This document shows positions 7,672 through 20,826 of a stretch of DNA of 44,021 nucleotides, in pieces. The stretch comes from Allopseudospirillum japonicum. Lineage in GTDB: Bacteria > Pseudomonadota > Gammaproteobacteria > Pseudomonadales > Halomonadaceae. The stretch spans positions 1-44,021 of the forward strand of contig NZ_FNYH01000016.1 in NCBI RefSeq assembly GCF_900108915.1, read 5' to 3'. Both the position numbers and the translations under genes were made by a program. Below the pieces are notes generated by a model. It had not been told where the DNA came from. It saw only the letters and a program-made list of their open reading frames with translations, and searched no databases. Each line of letters begins with the position of its first letter. Position 1 is the first letter of the stretch.

Positions 7672-10600
7672 ATGGCTTACTCTTACACTGAGAAAAAACG
7701 CATCCGTAAGGATTTCGGCAAACTGCCTAATGTCATGGATGTGCCGTACTTGCTGGCCATTCAGCTCGACTCCTACCGCCAGTTTCTGCAAATGGAGCAG
7801 AAGCCAGAACAGCGGGATGAAGTTGGGTTGCATGCGGCTTTTAAATCGGTATTCCCAATTGACAGCAATTCAGGTAATGCATCCTTAGAATACGTAAGCT
7901 ATCGTTTGGGTACACCACCTTTTGACGTCAAAGAATGTCAACTGCGTGGCGTGACTTATGGTGCGCCTTTACGTATTAAAGCACGCCTGATTATTTATGA
8001 TAAAGATTCAGCACACAAAACCATTAAAGATATCAAGGACCAAGAAGTCTATATGGGAGAGATCCCACTGATGACTGAAAACGGTACCTTTGTTATCAAT
8101 GGTACTGAGCGTGTGATCGTCTCTCAGTTACACCGCTCTCCTGGTGTGTTCTTTGATCATGATAAAGGAAAAACGCACTCTTCAGGTAAACGCCTGTATT
8201 CTGCGCGCATTATTCCTTATCGTGGTTCTTGGTTAGATTTTGAGTTTGATCCTAAAGATTTGCTGTATGTGCGTATTGACCGTCGCCGTAAATTACCTGC
8301 GACTGTGTTGCTACGTGCTTTGGGTTACACCAATGAGCAAATGCTAGAATTCTTCTTTGATACCAATGTGTTCTATTTAGAGCCTGATGGTATTAAAACT
8401 GAGCTATTCCCTGAGCGTTTGTTAAATGAGGTGATGGGCTTTGAAATTACAGGACCAGAAGGTAATGTGATTGTTGAACAAGGCCGCCGGATTACCCAAA
8501 AGCAAGTACGCCAGCTAAAAGCTTCTAAAATGACTCACCTGCAAGTGCCTATGGAATATCTCTATGGTCGCATGCTCGCTTGTGATCTTGCTGATCCAGC
8601 GACAGGAGAGCTCTTATACCCCTGTAACACACAAATCACGCCTGAGGTTTTAGCAAAGCTTGCGCAAGCTAAAATCACTAAAATTGATACCTTATATATC
8701 AATGATATAGATTCAGGGGCTTTTATTTCGGATACCTTGCGTATTGATAATACGCGTACTCAGCTAGAAGCCTTGGTTGAAATCTATCGTATGATGCGCC
8801 CTGGCGAGCCGCCCACTAAAGAAGCGGCTGAGTCCATGTTTGAAAACCTCTTTTTCGTTGAGGCGCGTTACGATCTTTCAACTGTAGGTCGGATGAAATT
8901 CAACCGCCGTTTAGGACGTAGCGAAGATACAGGTCCTGGCACTTTGACACATGATGATATTGTGGATGTGATCAAAGAGTTGATTTTAATTCGTCATAAC
9001 AAGAGCGAAGTTGACGATATTGACCATTTGGGTAACCGTCGCATTCGTTCTGTCGGTGAGATGGCAGAAAACCAATTCCGTATTGGTCTGGTGCGTGTTG
9101 AGCGTGCAGTAAAAGAGCGCTTATCGCAAGCAGAAAGTGAAGGCTTTATGCCACAAGATTTGATCAATGCTAAGCCGGTTAGTGCAGCGATCAAAGAGTT
9201 TTTCGGCTCTTCACAATTATCTCAGTTTATGGATCAGAACAATCCACTGTCGGGATTCACGCACAAGCGTCGTGTTTCTGCTTTGGGTCCAGGCGGTTTA
9301 ACACGGGAACGTGCTGGTTTCGAAGTGCGTGATGTACATCCAACGCACTATGGTCGTGTTTGTCCGATTGAAACGCCCGAAGGTCCGAACATCGGCTTGA
9401 TCAACTCTTTAGCCGTATATGCGCGTACCAATAAGTATGGCTTTTTGGAGACGCCTTACCGTAAGGTAGAAAAGGTAATCCATGGCCAGGTCGTTGAGGA
9501 AAATGCGCCTTTAGATGACGATATCGATGTGAGCCAAATTCGTCGTCGTGTGACCAATGAAGTGGTTTATTTGTCAGCGATCGAAGAAGGTCAACACGTG
9601 ATAGCGCAAGCTTCTGCGCCGATTGATGAAGAAGGCTATCTAGTAGACGACCTCGTACAGGTACGCCATAAAGGTGAATCCACTTTCGTTAGCCCGGAAC
9701 AGGTTGACTTGATGGATGTTTCACCTCGTCAGGTTGTTTCTGTGGCCGCAGCCTTGATTCCTTTCCTTGAGCATGATGATGCTAACCGTGCTTTGATGGG
9801 TTCCAACATGCAACGTCAGGCTGTGCCGACCTTGCGTGCTGATAAGCCCTTAGTTGGTACTGGAATGGAACGTTATGTGGCGCGTGATTCGGGGGTTTGT
9901 GCAGTTGCACGCCGTGGCGGTGTGGTTGATTCTGTTGATGCCTCGCGTATTGTGATTCGCGTCAATGACGAAGAAACAGCGACAGGTGAAGCGGGCGTTG
10001 ATATTTACAACCTGACTAAGTACACGCGTTCTAACCAAAACACCTGTATTAACCAGCGCCCTATTGTCAAAACAGGTGACCAGATTGCTAAAGGCGATAT
10101 TCTTGCGGATGGTCCATCAACGGATCTAGGCGAATTAGCCCTTGGGCAAAATATGCGTATCGCCTTTATGCCTTGGAATGGTTATAACTTCGAGGATTCT
10201 ATTCTTCTTTCTGAACGCGTCGTGCAGGAAGATAGATTTACCACCATTCACATTCAGGAAATGACGTGTGTTGCCCGAGATACCAAGTTAGGTGCGGAAG
10301 AAATCACCGCAGATATTCCTAATGTAGGTGAGGCAGCGCTTGCCAAGCTGGATGATGCTGGCATTGTGTATATTGGTGCTGAAGTCGGCCCAGGCGATAT
10401 TCTAGTTGGTAAAGTGACGCCTAAAGGTGAAACCCAACTCACACCGGAAGAAAAACTGCTGCGTGCCATTTTTGGTGAGAAAGCCTCTGATGTTAAAGAC
10501 TCCTCCCTACGCGTATCCACTGGGGTTCGAGGGACAGTCATTGATGTACAAGTTTTCACACGTGATGGTATTGAGAAAGACAAGCGTGCAAAATCTATTG

Positions 10601-11817
10601 AAGAATCTCAGCTCGCACAAGTGCGCAAGGATTTGCACGAAGAATATCGCATCATGGAAGACGCGACTTATGAGCGTTTGCAACGTCGTTTAGTCAATCA
10701 AGCCGTCAATGGTGCCCCTGGACTAGCAAAAAATGATGTTCTGGATGCTGAATACCTAACGCGCTTAGAGCGTAAGCAGTGGATGAAACTGCGTATGCAA
10801 GATGAAGTGCTCAATGAAGAATTGGCACAAGCGCATGAGCAGCTAGAGCAGCGTAAAAAAGATATGGATGAGCGTTTTGAAGATAAAAAACGCAAACTCC
10901 AGCAAGGTGATGAGTTATCTCCTGGTATCTTAAAAACTGTGAAGGTGTATGTTGCTATTAAGCGTCGCATCCAGCCTGGTGATAAGATGGCGGGTCGTCA
11001 CGGGAACAAAGGGGTTATTTCTGCGATTATGCCGGTTGAAGACATGCCTTATGATGAAAAAGGCACGCCGGTTGATATCGTCTTGAACCCCTTGGGTGTT
11101 CCTTCGCGTATGAACGTTGGGCAAATCTTGGAAACCCACTTAGGGCTAGCGGCACAAGGTCTAGGTGAGCGGATCAATGAGTTGTTACAGCAAGAACGTG
11201 AGCAGCAACTGCAAGAAATTCGTAAGTTCTTACGAGAAGTCTACAAACTTTCAGGGCGTTGTAGTGAAGACCTAGATACCCTGACTGATGAAGAAGTGCT
11301 TGAATTGGCGAAAAACCTAAAGCGCGGCGTGCCTATGGCAACACCTGTGTTTGATGGTGCAAAAGAGCATGAAATCAAAGATATGCTCGAACTCGCTGGT
11401 CTGCCTCGTAGTGGACAAATGCAGCTGTTTGACGGACGTACAGGGAATGCCTTTGAACGCCCTGTCACTGTGGGTTACATGTATATGCTCAAGCTCAACC
11501 ACTTAGTGGATGACAAAATGCATGTGCGTTCAACGGGTTCTTACTCTCTGGTGACCCAGCAGCCTCTGGGTGGTAAAGCGCAATTTGGTGGACAGCGTTT
11601 CGGGGAAATGGAAGTTTGGGCACTAGAGGCTTATGGTGCTGCTTATACCCTACAAGAAATGCTCACTGTGAAATCGGACGATGTTAATGGAAGAACGAAA
11701 ATGTATAAAAATATCGTCGAAGGTGACCATCGTATGGAACCAGGGATGCCAGAATCCTTTAACGTATTGGTCAAAGAAATTCGCTCGTTAGCGATTGATA
11801 TTGATCTTGAGTATTAA
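7672..11817 (+). CDS. rpoB: DNA-directed RNA polymerase subunit beta
   Basis: The beta subunit of the core RNA polymerase. The 1381-residue product is slightly longer than the E. coli subunit (1342) and collinear from [16 protein letters not shown] to the C-terminal clamp-anchoring end. The rifampicin-contact region is around residues 510-540 and is sensitive-type at the main contact residues (Gln, Asp, His, Arg, Ser), but has Gly528-Phe529 where E. coli has Glu-Ile. The conserved DVHPTHYGR and the active-site-proximal [12 protein letters not shown] are present. The ATG follows GGGGAA. rpoC starts 94 bp later. Confidence 0.98.
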   Translation: MAYSYTEKKRIRKDFGKLPNVMDVPYLLAIQLDSYRQFLQMEQKPEQRDEVGLHAAFKSVFPIDSNSGNASLEYVSYRLGTPPFDVKECQLRGVTYGAPLRIKARLIIYDKDSAHKTIKDIKDQEVYMGEIPLMTENGTFVINGTERVIVSQLHRSPGVFFDHDKGKTHSSGKRLYSARIIPYRGSWLDFEFDPKDLLYVRIDRRRKLPATVLLRALGYTNEQMLEFFFDTNVFYLEPDGIKTELFPERLLNEVMGFEITGPEGNVIVEQGRRITQKQVRQLKASKMTHLQVPMEYLYGRMLACDLADPATGELLYPCNTQITPEVLAKLAQAKITKIDTLYINDIDSGAFISDTLRIDNTRTQLEALVEIYRMMRPGEPPTKEAAESMFENLFFVEARYDLSTVGRMKFNRRLGRSEDTGPGTLTHDDIVDVIKELILIRHNKSEVDDIDHLGNRRIRSVGEMAENQFRIGLVRVERAVKERLSQAESEGFMPQDLINAKPVSAAIKEFFGSSQLSQFMDQNNPLSGFTHKRRVSALGPGGLTRERAGFEVRDVHPTHYGRVCPIETPEGPNIGLINSLAVYARTNKYGFLETPYRKVEKVIHGQVVEENAPLDDDIDVSQIRRRVTNEVVYLSAIEEGQHVIAQASAPIDEEGYLVDDLVQVRHKGESTFVSPEQVDLMDVSPRQVVSVAAALIPFLEHDDANRALMGSNMQRQAVPTLRADKPLVGTGMERYVARDSGVCAVARRGGVVDSVDASRIVIRVNDEETATGEAGVDIYNLTKYTRSNQNTCINQRPIVKTGDQIAKGDILADGPSTDLGELALGQNMRIAFMPWNGYNFEDSILLSERVVQEDRFTTIHIQEMTCVARDTKLGAEEITADIPNVGEAALAKLDDAGIVYIGAEVGPGDILVGKVTPKGETQLTPEEKLLRAIFGEKASDVKDSSLRVSTGVRGTVIDVQVFTRDGIEKDKRAKSIEESQLAQVRKDLHEEYRIMEDATYERLQRRLVNQAVNGAPGLAKNDVLDAEYLTRLERKQWMKLRMQDEVLNEELAQAHEQLEQRKKDMDERFEDKKRKLQQGDELSPGILKTVKVYVAIKRRIQPGDKMAGRHGNKGVISAIMPVEDMPYDEKGTPVDIVLNPLGVPSRMNVGQILETHLGLAAQGLGERINELLQQEREQQLQEIRKFLREVYKLSGRCSEDLDTLTDEEVLELAKNLKRGVPMATPVFDGAKEHEIKDMLELAGLPRSGQMQLFDGRTGNAFERPVTVGYMYMLKLNHLVDDKMHVRSTGSYSLVTQQPLGGKAQFGGQRFGEMEVWALEAYGAAYTLQEMLTVKSDDVNGRTKMYKNIVEGDHRMEPGMPESFNVLVKEIRSLAIDIDLEY

Positions 11818-11862
11818 TTTCTACTCAAACTAGACGTTTTTTCTGATCCTTACTGACTTGAT

Positions 11863-11883
11863 TCCGGCGGTGCGTCCGCCGGA
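11863..11883 (+). other. rpoB-rpoC spacer hairpin
   Basis: TCCGGCGG (11863-11870) and CCGCCGGA (11876-11883) form a perfect 8-bp stem with a five-base loop. No T-run follows, so it is not an intrinsic terminator; a role in mRNA stability or processing is possible. Confidence 0.55.
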
Positions 11884-11911
11884 TGCTTAACGCCCCCTGG
11901 AGCATTGGCCA

Positions 11912-14900
11912 ATGAAAGACCTGGTTAAAGTATTACGTACTCAAGGTCATCCTGAAGAATTTGACGCGATTAAAATCTCGCTCGCTTCTCCAGAAATGAT
12001 CCGTACTTGGTCCTATGGTGAAGTCAAAAAGCCTGAAACTATTAATTACCGTACTTTTAAGCCTGAGCGTGATGGTCTTTTTTGTGCCAAAATTTTCGGC
12101 CCAGTAAAAGATTACGAGTGCTTGTGCGGTAAATATAAGCGCATGAAACACCGTGGCATTATCTGTGAAAAATGCGGTGTTGAAGTGACACAGGCGCGCG
12201 TCCGCCGTGAACGTATGGGACACATTGAGCTGGCTAGCCCAGTGGCACATATCTGGTTTTTGAAATCTTTGCCATCGCGCATTGGTTTGATTTTGGATAT
12301 GACCTTACGTGATATTGAGCGCGTTCTTTATTTTGAAAGCTTTGTCGTTATCGATCCTGGGATGACTTCGCTAGAGCGTGGTCAACTGCTCAACGACGAA
12401 GAATATTACAACGCTTTAGAAGAGTTTGGTGATGATTTTGATGCGCGCATGGGCGCCGAGGCCATCAAAGGCTTGCTAGAAGATATCGATCTTGAAGATG
12501 AGATCGAGCATCTACGCGAAGAAATTCCGCAAACCAACTCAGAAACCAAGACGAAAAAGCTTTCTAAGCGTTTAAAGCTGATGGAATCTTTCTATGAATC
12601 GGGTAACCGCCCTGAATGGATGATTCTAGAAGTCTTGCCTGTATTACCGCCAGATTTACGTCCTTTGGTACCTTTGGACGGTGGTCGATTCGCAACTTCA
12701 GATTTGAATGATCTGTACCGTCGTGTGATCAATCGGAATAATCGCCTGAAACGCCTGCTTGATCTGAGTGCACCGGATATTATCGTGCGTAACGAAAAAC
12801 GCATGTTACAAGAAGCTGTGGATGCACTTTTGGATAACGGTCGTCGTGGTCGCGCGATTACAGGCAGCAATAAACGCCCATTAAAATCCTTGGCTGATAT
12901 GATCAAGGGTAAGCAAGGGCGTTTCCGTCAAAACCTTTTGGGTAAGCGGGTCGACTATTCTGGCCGTTCGGTGATTACTGTTGGTCCTACGTTACGTTTG
13001 CATCAGTGCGGCTTACCGAAAAAAATGGCTTTGGAGTTATTTAAGCCATTTATTTTTGCCAAGTTAGAAGCACGTGGCTTAGCTACGACTATTAAAGCGG
13101 CTAAGAAAAAAGTCGAGCGTGAAGAAGCAGAAGTATGGGATATTCTTGCGGAAGTGATTCGTGAGCATCCTGTGTTGCTGAACCGTGCGCCGACTTTGCA
13201 CCGTTTAGGGATTCAAGCGTTTGAGCCGAGCTTAATTGAAGGTAAGGCACTGCAGTTGCACCCTTTGGTGTGTGCGGCTTATAACGCAGACTTTGACGGC
13301 GACCAGATGGCTGTTCACGTGCCTTTGACGCTGGAAGCTCAGCTCGAAGCGCGTGCTTTGATGATGTCAACCAACAACGTACTCTCGCCTTCAAGTGGTG
13401 AGCCTATCATTGTACCGTCACAAGACGTGGTACTTGGGCTTTACTATATGACGCGTGAAAAGCTGAATGTTTTGGGTGAAGGCCGTCTATTGACTGGCAT
13501 TGATGAAGCTGAACGTGCGTATGCAACAGGTACAGCAGCCCTACATGCCCGTGTAAAAATTCGTATTACCGAATATCTACCGAATGAAGACGGCGAGTTC
13601 GTTGCACATACAGAATTAAAAGATACAACGATTGGACGTGCGCTCCTCTTCCGGATTGTCCCTAAAGGCTTACCGTTTGAATTGGTTGATCAACCAATGA
13701 AGAAAAAAGCCATTTCGGGCCTGATCAATGCGGCTTATCGTCGCGTTGGTCTGAAAGAAACGGTGATTTTTGCTGACCAGCTGATGTATACGGGTTTCCG
13801 TTATGCTACTTGGTCAGGCTGTTCCGTAGGTGTGGATGACTTCGTGATTCCTGAAGCTAAAGCGCGTATCGTAGCTGAAGCGGAAAAGGCAGTAAAATAT
13901 CTGGAAGATCAACACGCTAGCGGTGCAATCACTGCAGGTGAGCGTTACAACAAGGTTGTTGACCTTTGGAGTAAAACCAACGATTACGTGACCGATGCCA
14001 TGATGGAAGTGATTTCCAAGGAAGAGGTGCGTGATCGTGAAGGCCAAGTGTGCGAGCAAGCCTCTTTTAATAGCGTCTTTTTGATGGCGGATTCAGGTGC
14101 ACGGGGTAGTAAAAACCAGATTCGTCAGCTTGCTGGGATGCGTGGTCTGATGGCTAAGCCAGATGGCTCCATTATTGAAACGCCGATCGTGGCAAACTTC
14201 CGTGAAGGTTTAAGCGTACTTCAGTACTTTATATCGACACACGGTGCGCGGAAAGGTCTTGCAGATACCGCTTTGAAAACAGCGAACTCAGGGTATCTAA
14301 CACGTCGTTTGGTGGATGTCGCCCAAGATGTGGTGGTGACTGAAAATGATTGTGGTACTGAGCATGGTTTAACCCTGCACCCAGTCATTGAAGGCGGTGA
14401 TATTAAAGTTTCCCTTGCGCAGCGCGTATTAGGGCGTGTGGTAGCACAAGATGTTATCGACCTGAAAACTGGGGAAGTGCTCATTCCACGTGATACCTTG
14501 ATGGATGAAGCTTGGTGCGATCAACTAGATCGTATGGGGGTGGATGAAATCGTGGTACGTTCTGCGATTGCCTGTGAATCCAGCTTTGGTATTTGTGCTC
14601 AGTGTTATGGTCGTGACCTCGCACGCGGACATTTGGTGAATGTGGGTGAGTCTGTCGGGGTTATTGCTGCCCAGTCGATTGGTGAGCCAGGTACTCAGTT
14701 AACCATGCGTACTTTCCACATCGGTGGTGCTGCTTCTAGCTCAGCATCACAAGACAAGGTGAGTGTGAAGCATGGCGGGACCATACGTTTCCATAACATC
14801 AAAACTGTCACTCGTAAAGATGGCAAGCTGATTGTGATCTCGCGTTCTAGTGCTTTGGCGGTTGCTGATGCGCAAGGCCGTGAGCGTGAATACTACAAGC

Positions 14901-16138
14901 TACCATATGGTAGTGAGTTGAGCGTGCAGGAAGATGATCAGGTCAAGCCTGGGCAAGATATTGCACGTTGGGATGCACACGCACATCCGATTGTTGCAGA
15001 AATTGGTGGTACAGTAGAATTCCATCAAATGGAAGATGGGATTACCATCAAGCACAAGGTGGATGAGAAAACGGGTATTCCAAGTATCGAAGTGATCGAA
15101 ACCGGCGAGCGTCCTTCTTCGGGTAAAGAAATGCGCCCCATGGTGATGCTCAAAGATGAAGCTGGTAATGAGATCACCTTGCCAGGCAGCCAAACGCCTG
15201 TACAGTATCCGTTGCAAGGTAATGCGACTGTTTCTGTCAATAATGGCGATTATGTGGGTGTGGGTGAAGTCATCGCTCGTATTCCACAAGAATCTGGTGG
15301 TAATAAGGACATTACTGGAGGTCTGCCGCGTGTTGCTGATTTATTTGAAGCGCGTCGTCCAAAAGAACCCGCTATTCTAGCAGAAATTGACGGTGTGATT
15401 TCCTTCGGCAAGGAAACCAAAGGGAAACAGCGCTTGGTGATTACGCCAACGGATGGTGCTGATCCTTATGAAGTTTTGGTGCCCAAATGGCGCAAAATCA
15501 ACGTATTTGAAGGTGAGACAGTTAGCCGTGGGGAAGTTATTTCCGATGGACCTTCTAACCCGCACGATATTTTGCGTTTATTGGGTGTTAGTGAACTAAC
15601 CAAATACATTGTGACAGAAATCCAAGAGGTTTATCGTACTCAAGGGGTTGTCATCAATGATAAGCATATCGAAGTCATCGTACGTCAAATGTTGCGTAAA
15701 GTGGAAATCAGTGAATCTGGTGATTCCACCTTTATCAAAGGCGATCAGATCGAATATGTGAAAGTTGTCGAAGAAAACAAGCGTTTGGGACAAGAGAATC
15801 AATTCCCTGCGCGTTATGAGCGTATCTTGCTGGGGATTACTAAAGCGGCTTTGGCAACAGAATCCTTTATCTCCGCAGCTTCGTTCCAAGAGACAACTCG
15901 TGTACTCACCGAAGCGGCAGTCACAGGGAAAAAAGATTACTTGCGCGGTTTGAAAGAAAACGTTGTTGTTGGGCGTTTGATTCCTGCTGGTACAGGTCTG
16001 ACGTATCACAGCCAGCGTAAATTAAAGCGCCAAGATGCTCGCCCTGTGACTGAAGTAGCAGACGCACTGACACCAGATGCGACTGAGGTAGAACAAGGAT
16101 TAGCAGATGCTTTATCTGCTTTAGATGGTGAAATCTAA
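11912..16138 (+). CDS. rpoC: DNA-directed RNA polymerase subunit beta'
   Basis: The catalytic subunit of RNA polymerase. The 1408-residue product is the usual proteobacterial length. The N-terminal zinc site uses Cys70, Cys72, Cys85 and Cys88. The active-site motif NADFDGDQM lies at 458-466, with the Mg-binding aspartates at 460, 462 and 464 as in E. coli. The second cysteine cluster ([15 protein letters not shown]) is present. The start MKDLVKVL matches the family; the GGAG upstream is 12 bases away. It is last in the rplKAJL-rpoBC block. Confidence 0.98.
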   Translation: MKDLVKVLRTQGHPEEFDAIKISLASPEMIRTWSYGEVKKPETINYRTFKPERDGLFCAKIFGPVKDYECLCGKYKRMKHRGIICEKCGVEVTQARVRRERMGHIELASPVAHIWFLKSLPSRIGLILDMTLRDIERVLYFESFVVIDPGMTSLERGQLLNDEEYYNALEEFGDDFDARMGAEAIKGLLEDIDLEDEIEHLREEIPQTNSETKTKKLSKRLKLMESFYESGNRPEWMILEVLPVLPPDLRPLVPLDGGRFATSDLNDLYRRVINRNNRLKRLLDLSAPDIIVRNEKRMLQEAVDALLDNGRRGRAITGSNKRPLKSLADMIKGKQGRFRQNLLGKRVDYSGRSVITVGPTLRLHQCGLPKKMALELFKPFIFAKLEARGLATTIKAAKKKVEREEAEVWDILAEVIREHPVLLNRAPTLHRLGIQAFEPSLIEGKALQLHPLVCAAYNADFDGDQMAVHVPLTLEAQLEARALMMSTNNVLSPSSGEPIIVPSQDVVLGLYYMTREKLNVLGEGRLLTGIDEAERAYATGTAALHARVKIRITEYLPNEDGEFVAHTELKDTTIGRALLFRIVPKGLPFELVDQPMKKKAISGLINAAYRRVGLKETVIFADQLMYTGFRYATWSGCSVGVDDFVIPEAKARIVAEAEKAVKYLEDQHASGAITAGERYNKVVDLWSKTNDYVTDAMMEVISKEEVRDREGQVCEQASFNSVFLMADSGARGSKNQIRQLAGMRGLMAKPDGSIIETPIVANFREGLSVLQYFISTHGARKGLADTALKTANSGYLTRRLVDVAQDVVVTENDCGTEHGLTLHPVIEGGDIKVSLAQRVLGRVVAQDVIDLKTGEVLIPRDTLMDEAWCDQLDRMGVDEIVVRSAIACESSFGICAQCYGRDLARGHLVNVGESVGVIAAQSIGEPGTQLTMRTFHIGGAASSSASQDKVSVKHGGTIRFHNIKTVTRKDGKLIVISRSSALAVADAQGREREYYKLPYGSELSVQEDDQVKPGQDIARWDAHAHPIVAEIGGTVEFHQMEDGITIKHKVDEKTGIPSIEVIETGERPSSGKEMRPMVMLKDEAGNEITLPGSQTPVQYPLQGNATVSVNNGDYVGVGEVIARIPQESGGNKDITGGLPRVADLFEARRPKEPAILAEIDGVISFGKETKGKQRLVITPTDGADPYEVLVPKWRKINVFEGETVSRGEVISDGPSNPHDILRLLGVSELTKYIVTEIQEVYRTQGVVINDKHIEVIVRQMLRKVEISESGDSTFIKGDQIEYVKVVEENKRLGQENQFPARYERILLGITKAALATESFISAASFQETTRVLTEAAVTGKKDYLRGLKENVVVGRLIPAGTGLTYHSQRKLKRQDARPVTEVADALTPDATEVEQGLADALSALDGEI

Positions 16139-16160
16139 TCCTTTGAAAAATAAAGCGTAA

Positions 16161-16228
16161 GTGGGCTAGTTTTCGTGTGGCCCACAGCGTTTTGATCTAG
16201 GGAACCTCTTGACAACAGAGGTTTTCCC
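16161..16228 (+). terminator. Tandem hairpins after rpoC
   Basis: Two inverted repeats follow rpoC. GTGGGC/GCCCAC (16161-16185, 13-base loop) leads into AGCGTTTT, and AACCTCT/AGAGGTT (16203-16223) leads into TTCCC with outer GGG/CCC pairing. Both have short T-runs, so termination may be incomplete. Confidence 0.5.
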
Positions 16229-16701
<473 letters not shown>

Positions 16702-16775
16702 GGGCTTGAGATAAGCTAATTTTGTATTAGTTTGCGCCTATTTTTACGCTTGTTATATTTTTTTCATTAAAGTCT

Positions 16776-16842
16776 GATAAGAGTAAGGCCGGGTACCATG
16801 CAGGTGTCTCGGATTTACCTGAAGACCGATTGAGGGCTTATC
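16776..16842 (+). promoter_or_regulatory. Possible S7 translational operator before rpsG
   Basis: GATAAG (16776-16781) can pair with CTTATC (16837-16842), the six bases directly before the rpsG ATG. Inside this, CAGGT (16801-16805) pairs with ACCTG (16817-16821). This folding would hide the rpsG start. In E. coli S7 binds the rpsL-rpsG spacer to repress translation; the same role is inferred here. Confidence 0.5.
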
Positions 16843-17313
16843 ATGCCTAGAAGACGTGTTGTTGCAAAACGCGACATTATTCCTGATCCTAAGTTCAGTA
16901 GTGAGCGTTTGGCTAAGTTTATTAACCATGTCATGGTTAGCGGTAAAAAGTCTGTAGCTGAGCGCATTGTGTACGGTGCCCTAGACAAGGTACAAGAACG
17001 TAGCAAAGGCGATCCGCTCGAGTTGTTTGAAAAGGCACTAGAAGCGATCCAGCCTCTCGTTGAGGTAAAATCCCGTCGTGTTGGTGGGGCTACTTACCAA
17101 GTACCTGTAGAGGTACGTCAAAGCCGTCGTACTGCGCTAGCTATGCGTTGGTTGGTAGATTACGCGCGTAAGCGTGGTGAAAAGTCTATGGATCTGCGTT
17201 TGGCTGGTGAAATTCTTGATGCCGCCGAAGGTAAAGGCGCAGCGGTCAAGAAGCGTGAAGACGTGCACCGTATGGCCGAAGCCAACAAGGCTTTCTCACA
17301 CTATCGCTTCTAA
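16843..17313 (+). CDS. rpsG: 30S ribosomal protein S7
   Basis: S7 nucleates assembly of the 30S head and lines the mRNA exit channel. The 156-residue product begins [18 protein letters not shown], the normal family start, after GAGGG. The conserved segment [14 protein letters not shown] (~78-91) and the basic C-terminal part are present. fusA follows after 18 bp. Confidence 0.97.
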   Translation: MPRRRVVAKRDIIPDPKFSSERLAKFINHVMVSGKKSVAERIVYGALDKVQERSKGDPLELFEKALEAIQPLVEVKSRRVGGATYQVPVEVRQSRRTALAMRWLVDYARKRGEKSMDLRLAGEILDAAEGKGAAVKKREDVHRMAEANKAFSHYRF

Positions 17314-17331
17314 CCAACGGGGATTACTACC

Positions 17332-19440
17332 GTGGCTCGCAAGACTCCCATTAATCGCTATCGTAACATAGGTATCTGTGCTCACGTTGACGCAGGTAAA
17401 ACTACAACAACAGAACGCGTCCTGTATTACACAGGTGTTAACCACAAAATCGGTGAAACTCATGATGGCGCTTCTACCACAGACTGGATGGAGCAAGAGC
17501 AAGAGCGTGGTATTACTATCACGTCTGCAGCGGTAACCACCTTTTGGAAAGGGATGGACCACCAGTTTGAGGAGCACCGTGTCAATATTATTGATACGCC
17601 AGGACACGTAGACTTCACGATTGAAGTAGAACGTTCTTTACGTGTACTTGATGGTGCTGTTGTGGTGTTCTGTGGTTCTTCAGGTGTAGAGCCTCAGTCA
17701 GAAACTGTTTGGCGTCAAGCAAACAAGTATGAAGTACCTCGCATTGTGTTCGTAAACAAAATGGACCGTGCAGGCGCTAACTTCGTACGTGTTGTTGATC
17801 AAATCAAAAATCGTTTGAAAGCGATTCCTGTACCCTTGCAATTGCCTATTGGTGCAGAGGATGACTTTGAAGGCGTGATTGATCTGATGCGCATGAAAGC
17901 TATCTATTGGAACGAAGAAGATAAAGGGATGACGTACGAGTTACGTGAGATTCCTGCTGAGTTGCAAGATGATGCTGAAGCCTATCGTGAACAAATGATC
18001 GAGGCTGCTGCTGAAGCTAACGAAGAGTTGATGAATAAGTATCTTGAAGGTAGTGAGCTCACTATCGAAGAGATCAAGCAAGGGATTCGCGCACGCACTT
18101 TGGCGAACGAAATCGTTCCTGCGCTTTGCGGCTCTGCATTCAAAAACAAGGGCGTACAAGCCATGTTGGATGCAGTAGTTGAATTTTTACCAGCGCCTGA
18201 TGAAGTACGTGCGATTGAAGGTGAACTGGAGAATGGTGAAGTTGATACCCGCCCGGTTGACGACAATGCACCTTTTGCTGCTTTGGCCTTCAAGATTGCA
18301 ACTGATCCTTTCGTAGGTGCTTTGACTTACATTCGTGTGTACTCAGGCGTTCTAGAAAGTGGCTCTGCTGTTTACAATTCAGTGAAGCAAAAGCGTGAGC
18401 GTATCGGTCGTTTGGTGCAGATGCACGCGAACAGCCGTGAAGAAATTAAAGAAGTTCGCGCTGGTGATATTGCTGCTTGCGTAGGTCTTAAAGATGTAAC
18501 CACAGGGGATACCTTGTGCAATATGGACAACAAAATTGTCCTAGAGCGTATGGAATTCCCTGAGCCTGTAATTTCGGTTGCTGTTGAGCCTAAATCTAAA
18601 GCAGACCAAGAAAAAATGGGCATTGCTTTAGGTAAGCTAGCACAGGAAGATCCTTCTTTCCGTGTAAAAACAGACGAAGAGTCTGGTCAAACGATTATCT
18701 CAGGTATGGGTGAGCTGCACCTAGATATTATCGTTGATCGTATGCGTCGTGAGTTTAAAGTAGAAGCGAATATTGGTAAGCCGCAAGTAGCTTATCGTGA
18801 AACTATTCGTAAAACGGTTGAACAAGAAAGCAAATTCGTTCGTCAATCTGGTGGTCGTGGTCAATATGGTCACGTATGGTTGAAGATCGAGCCTTTGCTT
18901 GAAAAAGGCGAAGACGAAGAGAAAACTTACGAATTCGTCAACGCGATTGTAGGTGGTGTGGTACCTAAGGAATACATTCCTGCCGTTGATAAAGGTTGTT
19001 ACGAGCAACTACAAAACGGTGTTATCGCTGGCTATCCTGTAATCGACGTTAAAGTGACCTTATTCGACGGCTCATACCATGATGTTGACTCCAATGAAAT
19101 GGCGTTTAAGATCGCAGGTTCTATGGGTATCAAAGAAGGCTGTCAAAAAGCAGGTGCGGTCCTTCTTGAGCCTATAATGAAAGTAGAAGTTGTAACGCCG
19201 GAAGACTACATGGGCGACGTTATGGGCGATTTAAACCGTCGTCGCGGCCTAGTTCAAGGTATGGATGAGTCTCCAGCAGGCAAAATCATTCGTGCGCTAG
19301 TACCCCTGGGTGAAATGTTCGGTTACGCGACCGATCTGCGCTCTGCAACTCAAGGACGTGCAGGCTACTCTATGGAGTTCGCCAAGTATGCAGAAGCACC
19401 TTCTAGCGTTGTTGAAGCCGTCATCAACCAGAAAAAATAA
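17332..19440 (+). CDS. fusA: Elongation factor G
   Basis: EF-G is the GTPase that drives tRNA-mRNA translocation and, with the recycling factor, splits post-termination ribosomes. The start is GTG at 17332 after GGGGA. The 702-residue protein has the G1 loop [12 protein letters not shown] (~17-28), DTPGHVDFT (~88-96), NKMDR (~142-146) and domains II-V, ending in the domain V motif [14 protein letters not shown]. Its position in the rpsL-rpsG-fusA-tuf block identifies it as the housekeeping copy. Confidence 0.98.
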   Translation: MARKTPINRYRNIGICAHVDAGKTTTTERVLYYTGVNHKIGETHDGASTTDWMEQEQERGITITSAAVTTFWKGMDHQFEEHRVNIIDTPGHVDFTIEVERSLRVLDGAVVVFCGSSGVEPQSETVWRQANKYEVPRIVFVNKMDRAGANFVRVVDQIKNRLKAIPVPLQLPIGAEDDFEGVIDLMRMKAIYWNEEDKGMTYELREIPAELQDDAEAYREQMIEAAAEANEELMNKYLEGSELTIEEIKQGIRARTLANEIVPALCGSAFKNKGVQAMLDAVVEFLPAPDEVRAIEGELENGEVDTRPVDDNAPFAALAFKIATDPFVGALTYIRVYSGVLESGSAVYNSVKQKRERIGRLVQMHANSREEIKEVRAGDIAACVGLKDVTTGDTLCNMDNKIVLERMEFPEPVISVAVEPKSKADQEKMGIALGKLAQEDPSFRVKTDEESGQTIISGMGELHLDIIVDRMRREFKVEANIGKPQVAYRETIRKTVEQESKFVRQSGGRGQYGHVWLKIEPLLEKGEDEEKTYEFVNAIVGGVVPKEYIPAVDKGCYEQLQNGVIAGYPVIDVKVTLFDGSYHDVDSNEMAFKIAGSMGIKEGCQKAGAVLLEPIMKVEVVTPEDYMGDVMGDLNRRRGLVQGMDESPAGKIIRALVPLGEMFGYATDLRSATQGRAGYSMEFAKYAEAPSSVVEAVINQKK

Positions 19441-19470
19441 CCCTATTAGTTAAGCCAAGAGGTTATCACT

Positions 19471-20664
19471 GTGTCTAAGGAAAAATTCGAACGTTCCAAG
19501 CCCCACGTAAACGTGGGCACTATCGGTCACGTAGACCATGGTAAAACCACACTAACCGCAGCGCTGACTCGCGTATGCGCAGAAGTATGGGGCGGTTCTG
19601 CAGTAGCGTTTGATGGTATCGACAATGCACCAGAAGAACGTGAGCGCGGTATTACCATCTCAACTTCACACGTTGAGTATGACTCTCCAAGCCGTCACTA
19701 CGCACACGTAGATTGCCCAGGCCACGCGGATTATGTGAAGAACATGATCACAGGTGCGGCGCAGATGGACGGTGCTATCTTAGTTTGTTCAGCAGCTGAC
19801 GGCCCCATGCCGCAAACACGTGAGCACATTCTGCTTTCACGTCAGGTTGGCGTACCTTACATCGTTGTCTTCCTAAACAAAGCGGACATGGTTGACGATG
19901 AAGAGTTGCTAGAACTGGTTGAGATGGAAGTCCGTGATCTTCTGAGCCAGTACGACTTCCCAGGTGACGATACACCTATCGTTGTGGGTTCTGCGCTGAT
20001 GGCGTTGAACGGTGAAGACGACAACGAAATGGGTACGACAGCGGTGAAGAAGCTGGTTGAAACCCTAGACGAGTACATCCCAGAACCAGAGCGTGCGATC
20101 GATCAAGCTTTCTTGATGCCGATTGAAGACGTATTCTCGATCTCAGGCCGTGGTACCGTGGTAACAGGTCGTGTAGAGCGTGGTATTGTCAAAGTTGGTG
20201 AAGAAGTTGAGATCGTTGGTATCCGTGACACCACTAAGACCACGGTAACGGGCGTTGAGATGTTCCGTAAGCTGCTTGACGAAGGTCGTGCAGGTGAGAA
20301 CATTGGTGCTTTGTTACGTGGTACTAAGCGTGATGACGTAGAGCGTGGTCAAGTATTGGCTAAGCCAGGTACGATCAAGCCGCATACTGTTTTTGAATCA
20401 GAAGTGTACGTACTTTCTAAAGAAGAAGGTGGTCGTCACACGCCATTTTTCAAAGGCTACCGTCCTCAGTTTTACTTCCGTACAACGGACGTGACAGGTT
20501 CTTGTGAACTGCCGGAAGGTGTCGAGATGGTAATGCCAGGTGATAACGTGCAAATGGTTGTGACCTTGATTGCCCCTATCGCGATGGAAGATGGTCTGCG
20601 CTTTGCGATCCGTGAAGGCGGTCGTACAGTTGGTGCGGGCGTCGTTGCTAAAATCATCGAGTAA
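19471..20664 (+). CDS. tuf: Elongation factor Tu, copy 2
   Basis: Second EF-Tu gene, in the str-operon position. The product is 397 residues with all GTPase motifs and the conserved VVTGRVERG (Gly233 intact, GGT at 20167-20169). It uses a GTG start after AGAGG. It is near-identical to copy 1 at 2613-3806, but flanking sequences share nothing, so similarity stops at the gene edges. The two copies are direct repeats of about 1.19 kb lying 16.9 kb apart. Confidence 0.98.
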   Translation: MSKEKFERSKPHVNVGTIGHVDHGKTTLTAALTRVCAEVWGGSAVAFDGIDNAPEERERGITISTSHVEYDSPSRHYAHVDCPGHADYVKNMITGAAQMDGAILVCSAADGPMPQTREHILLSRQVGVPYIVVFLNKADMVDDEELLELVEMEVRDLLSQYDFPGDDTPIVVGSALMALNGEDDNEMGTTAVKKLVETLDEYIPEPERAIDQAFLMPIEDVFSISGRGTVVTGRVERGIVKVGEEVEIVGIRDTTKTTVTGVEMFRKLLDEGRAGENIGALLRGTKRDDVERGQVLAKPGTIKPHTVFESEVYVLSKEEGGRHTPFFKGYRPQFYFRTTDVTGSCELPEGVEMVMPGDNVQMVVTLIAPIAMEDGLRFAIREGGRTVGAGVVAKIIE

Positions 20665-20689
20665 TCTTTTGGATTAAACGTATGATTTT

Positions 20690-20717
20690 AAAAGGGGTCT
20701 CTTACAGGGCCCCTTTT
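20690..20717 (+). terminator. Intrinsic terminator after tuf2
   Basis: AAAAGGGG (20690-20697) and CCCCTTTT (20710-20717) form an 8-bp stem with a 12-base loop, closing the str operon 25 bp after tuf2. Confidence 0.85.
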
Positions 20718-20733
20718 CTGCATCCTTCATGTA

Positions 20734-20762
20734 TTGACATCCTCCTCAATGCCTCATACAAT
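20734..20762 (+). promoter_or_regulatory. Promoter of the S10-spc gene block
   Basis: TTGACA (20734-20739) and TACAAT (20757-20762) with a 17-bp spacer form a near-consensus sigma-70 promoter. Transcription would start near 20769, so the rpsJ leader is only about 58 bases, much shorter than the L4-regulated E. coli leader. Confidence 0.85.
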
Positions 20763-20826
20763 GCGCTTCCTTTTTGAGCGTGGGTTGACGGCAGGGTGTC
20801 GTCCAGATCCATTGGAGTTTTGGCTA

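Noticed and set aside
9850-10970. Several minus-strand ORFs of 60-109 codons inside rpoB, and similar ones inside rpoC, rplL, rpsC and rplP
   Set aside because: They lie opposite strongly conserved genes, lack ribosome binding sites and family resemblance, and follow from codon bias of the sense strand.
16209-16214. TTGACA at 16209-16214 as the -35 box of rpsL
   Set aside because: No -10 box lies 16-18 bp downstream, and the hexamer is the loop of a hairpin; TTGACT at 16229 has a good -10 partner.
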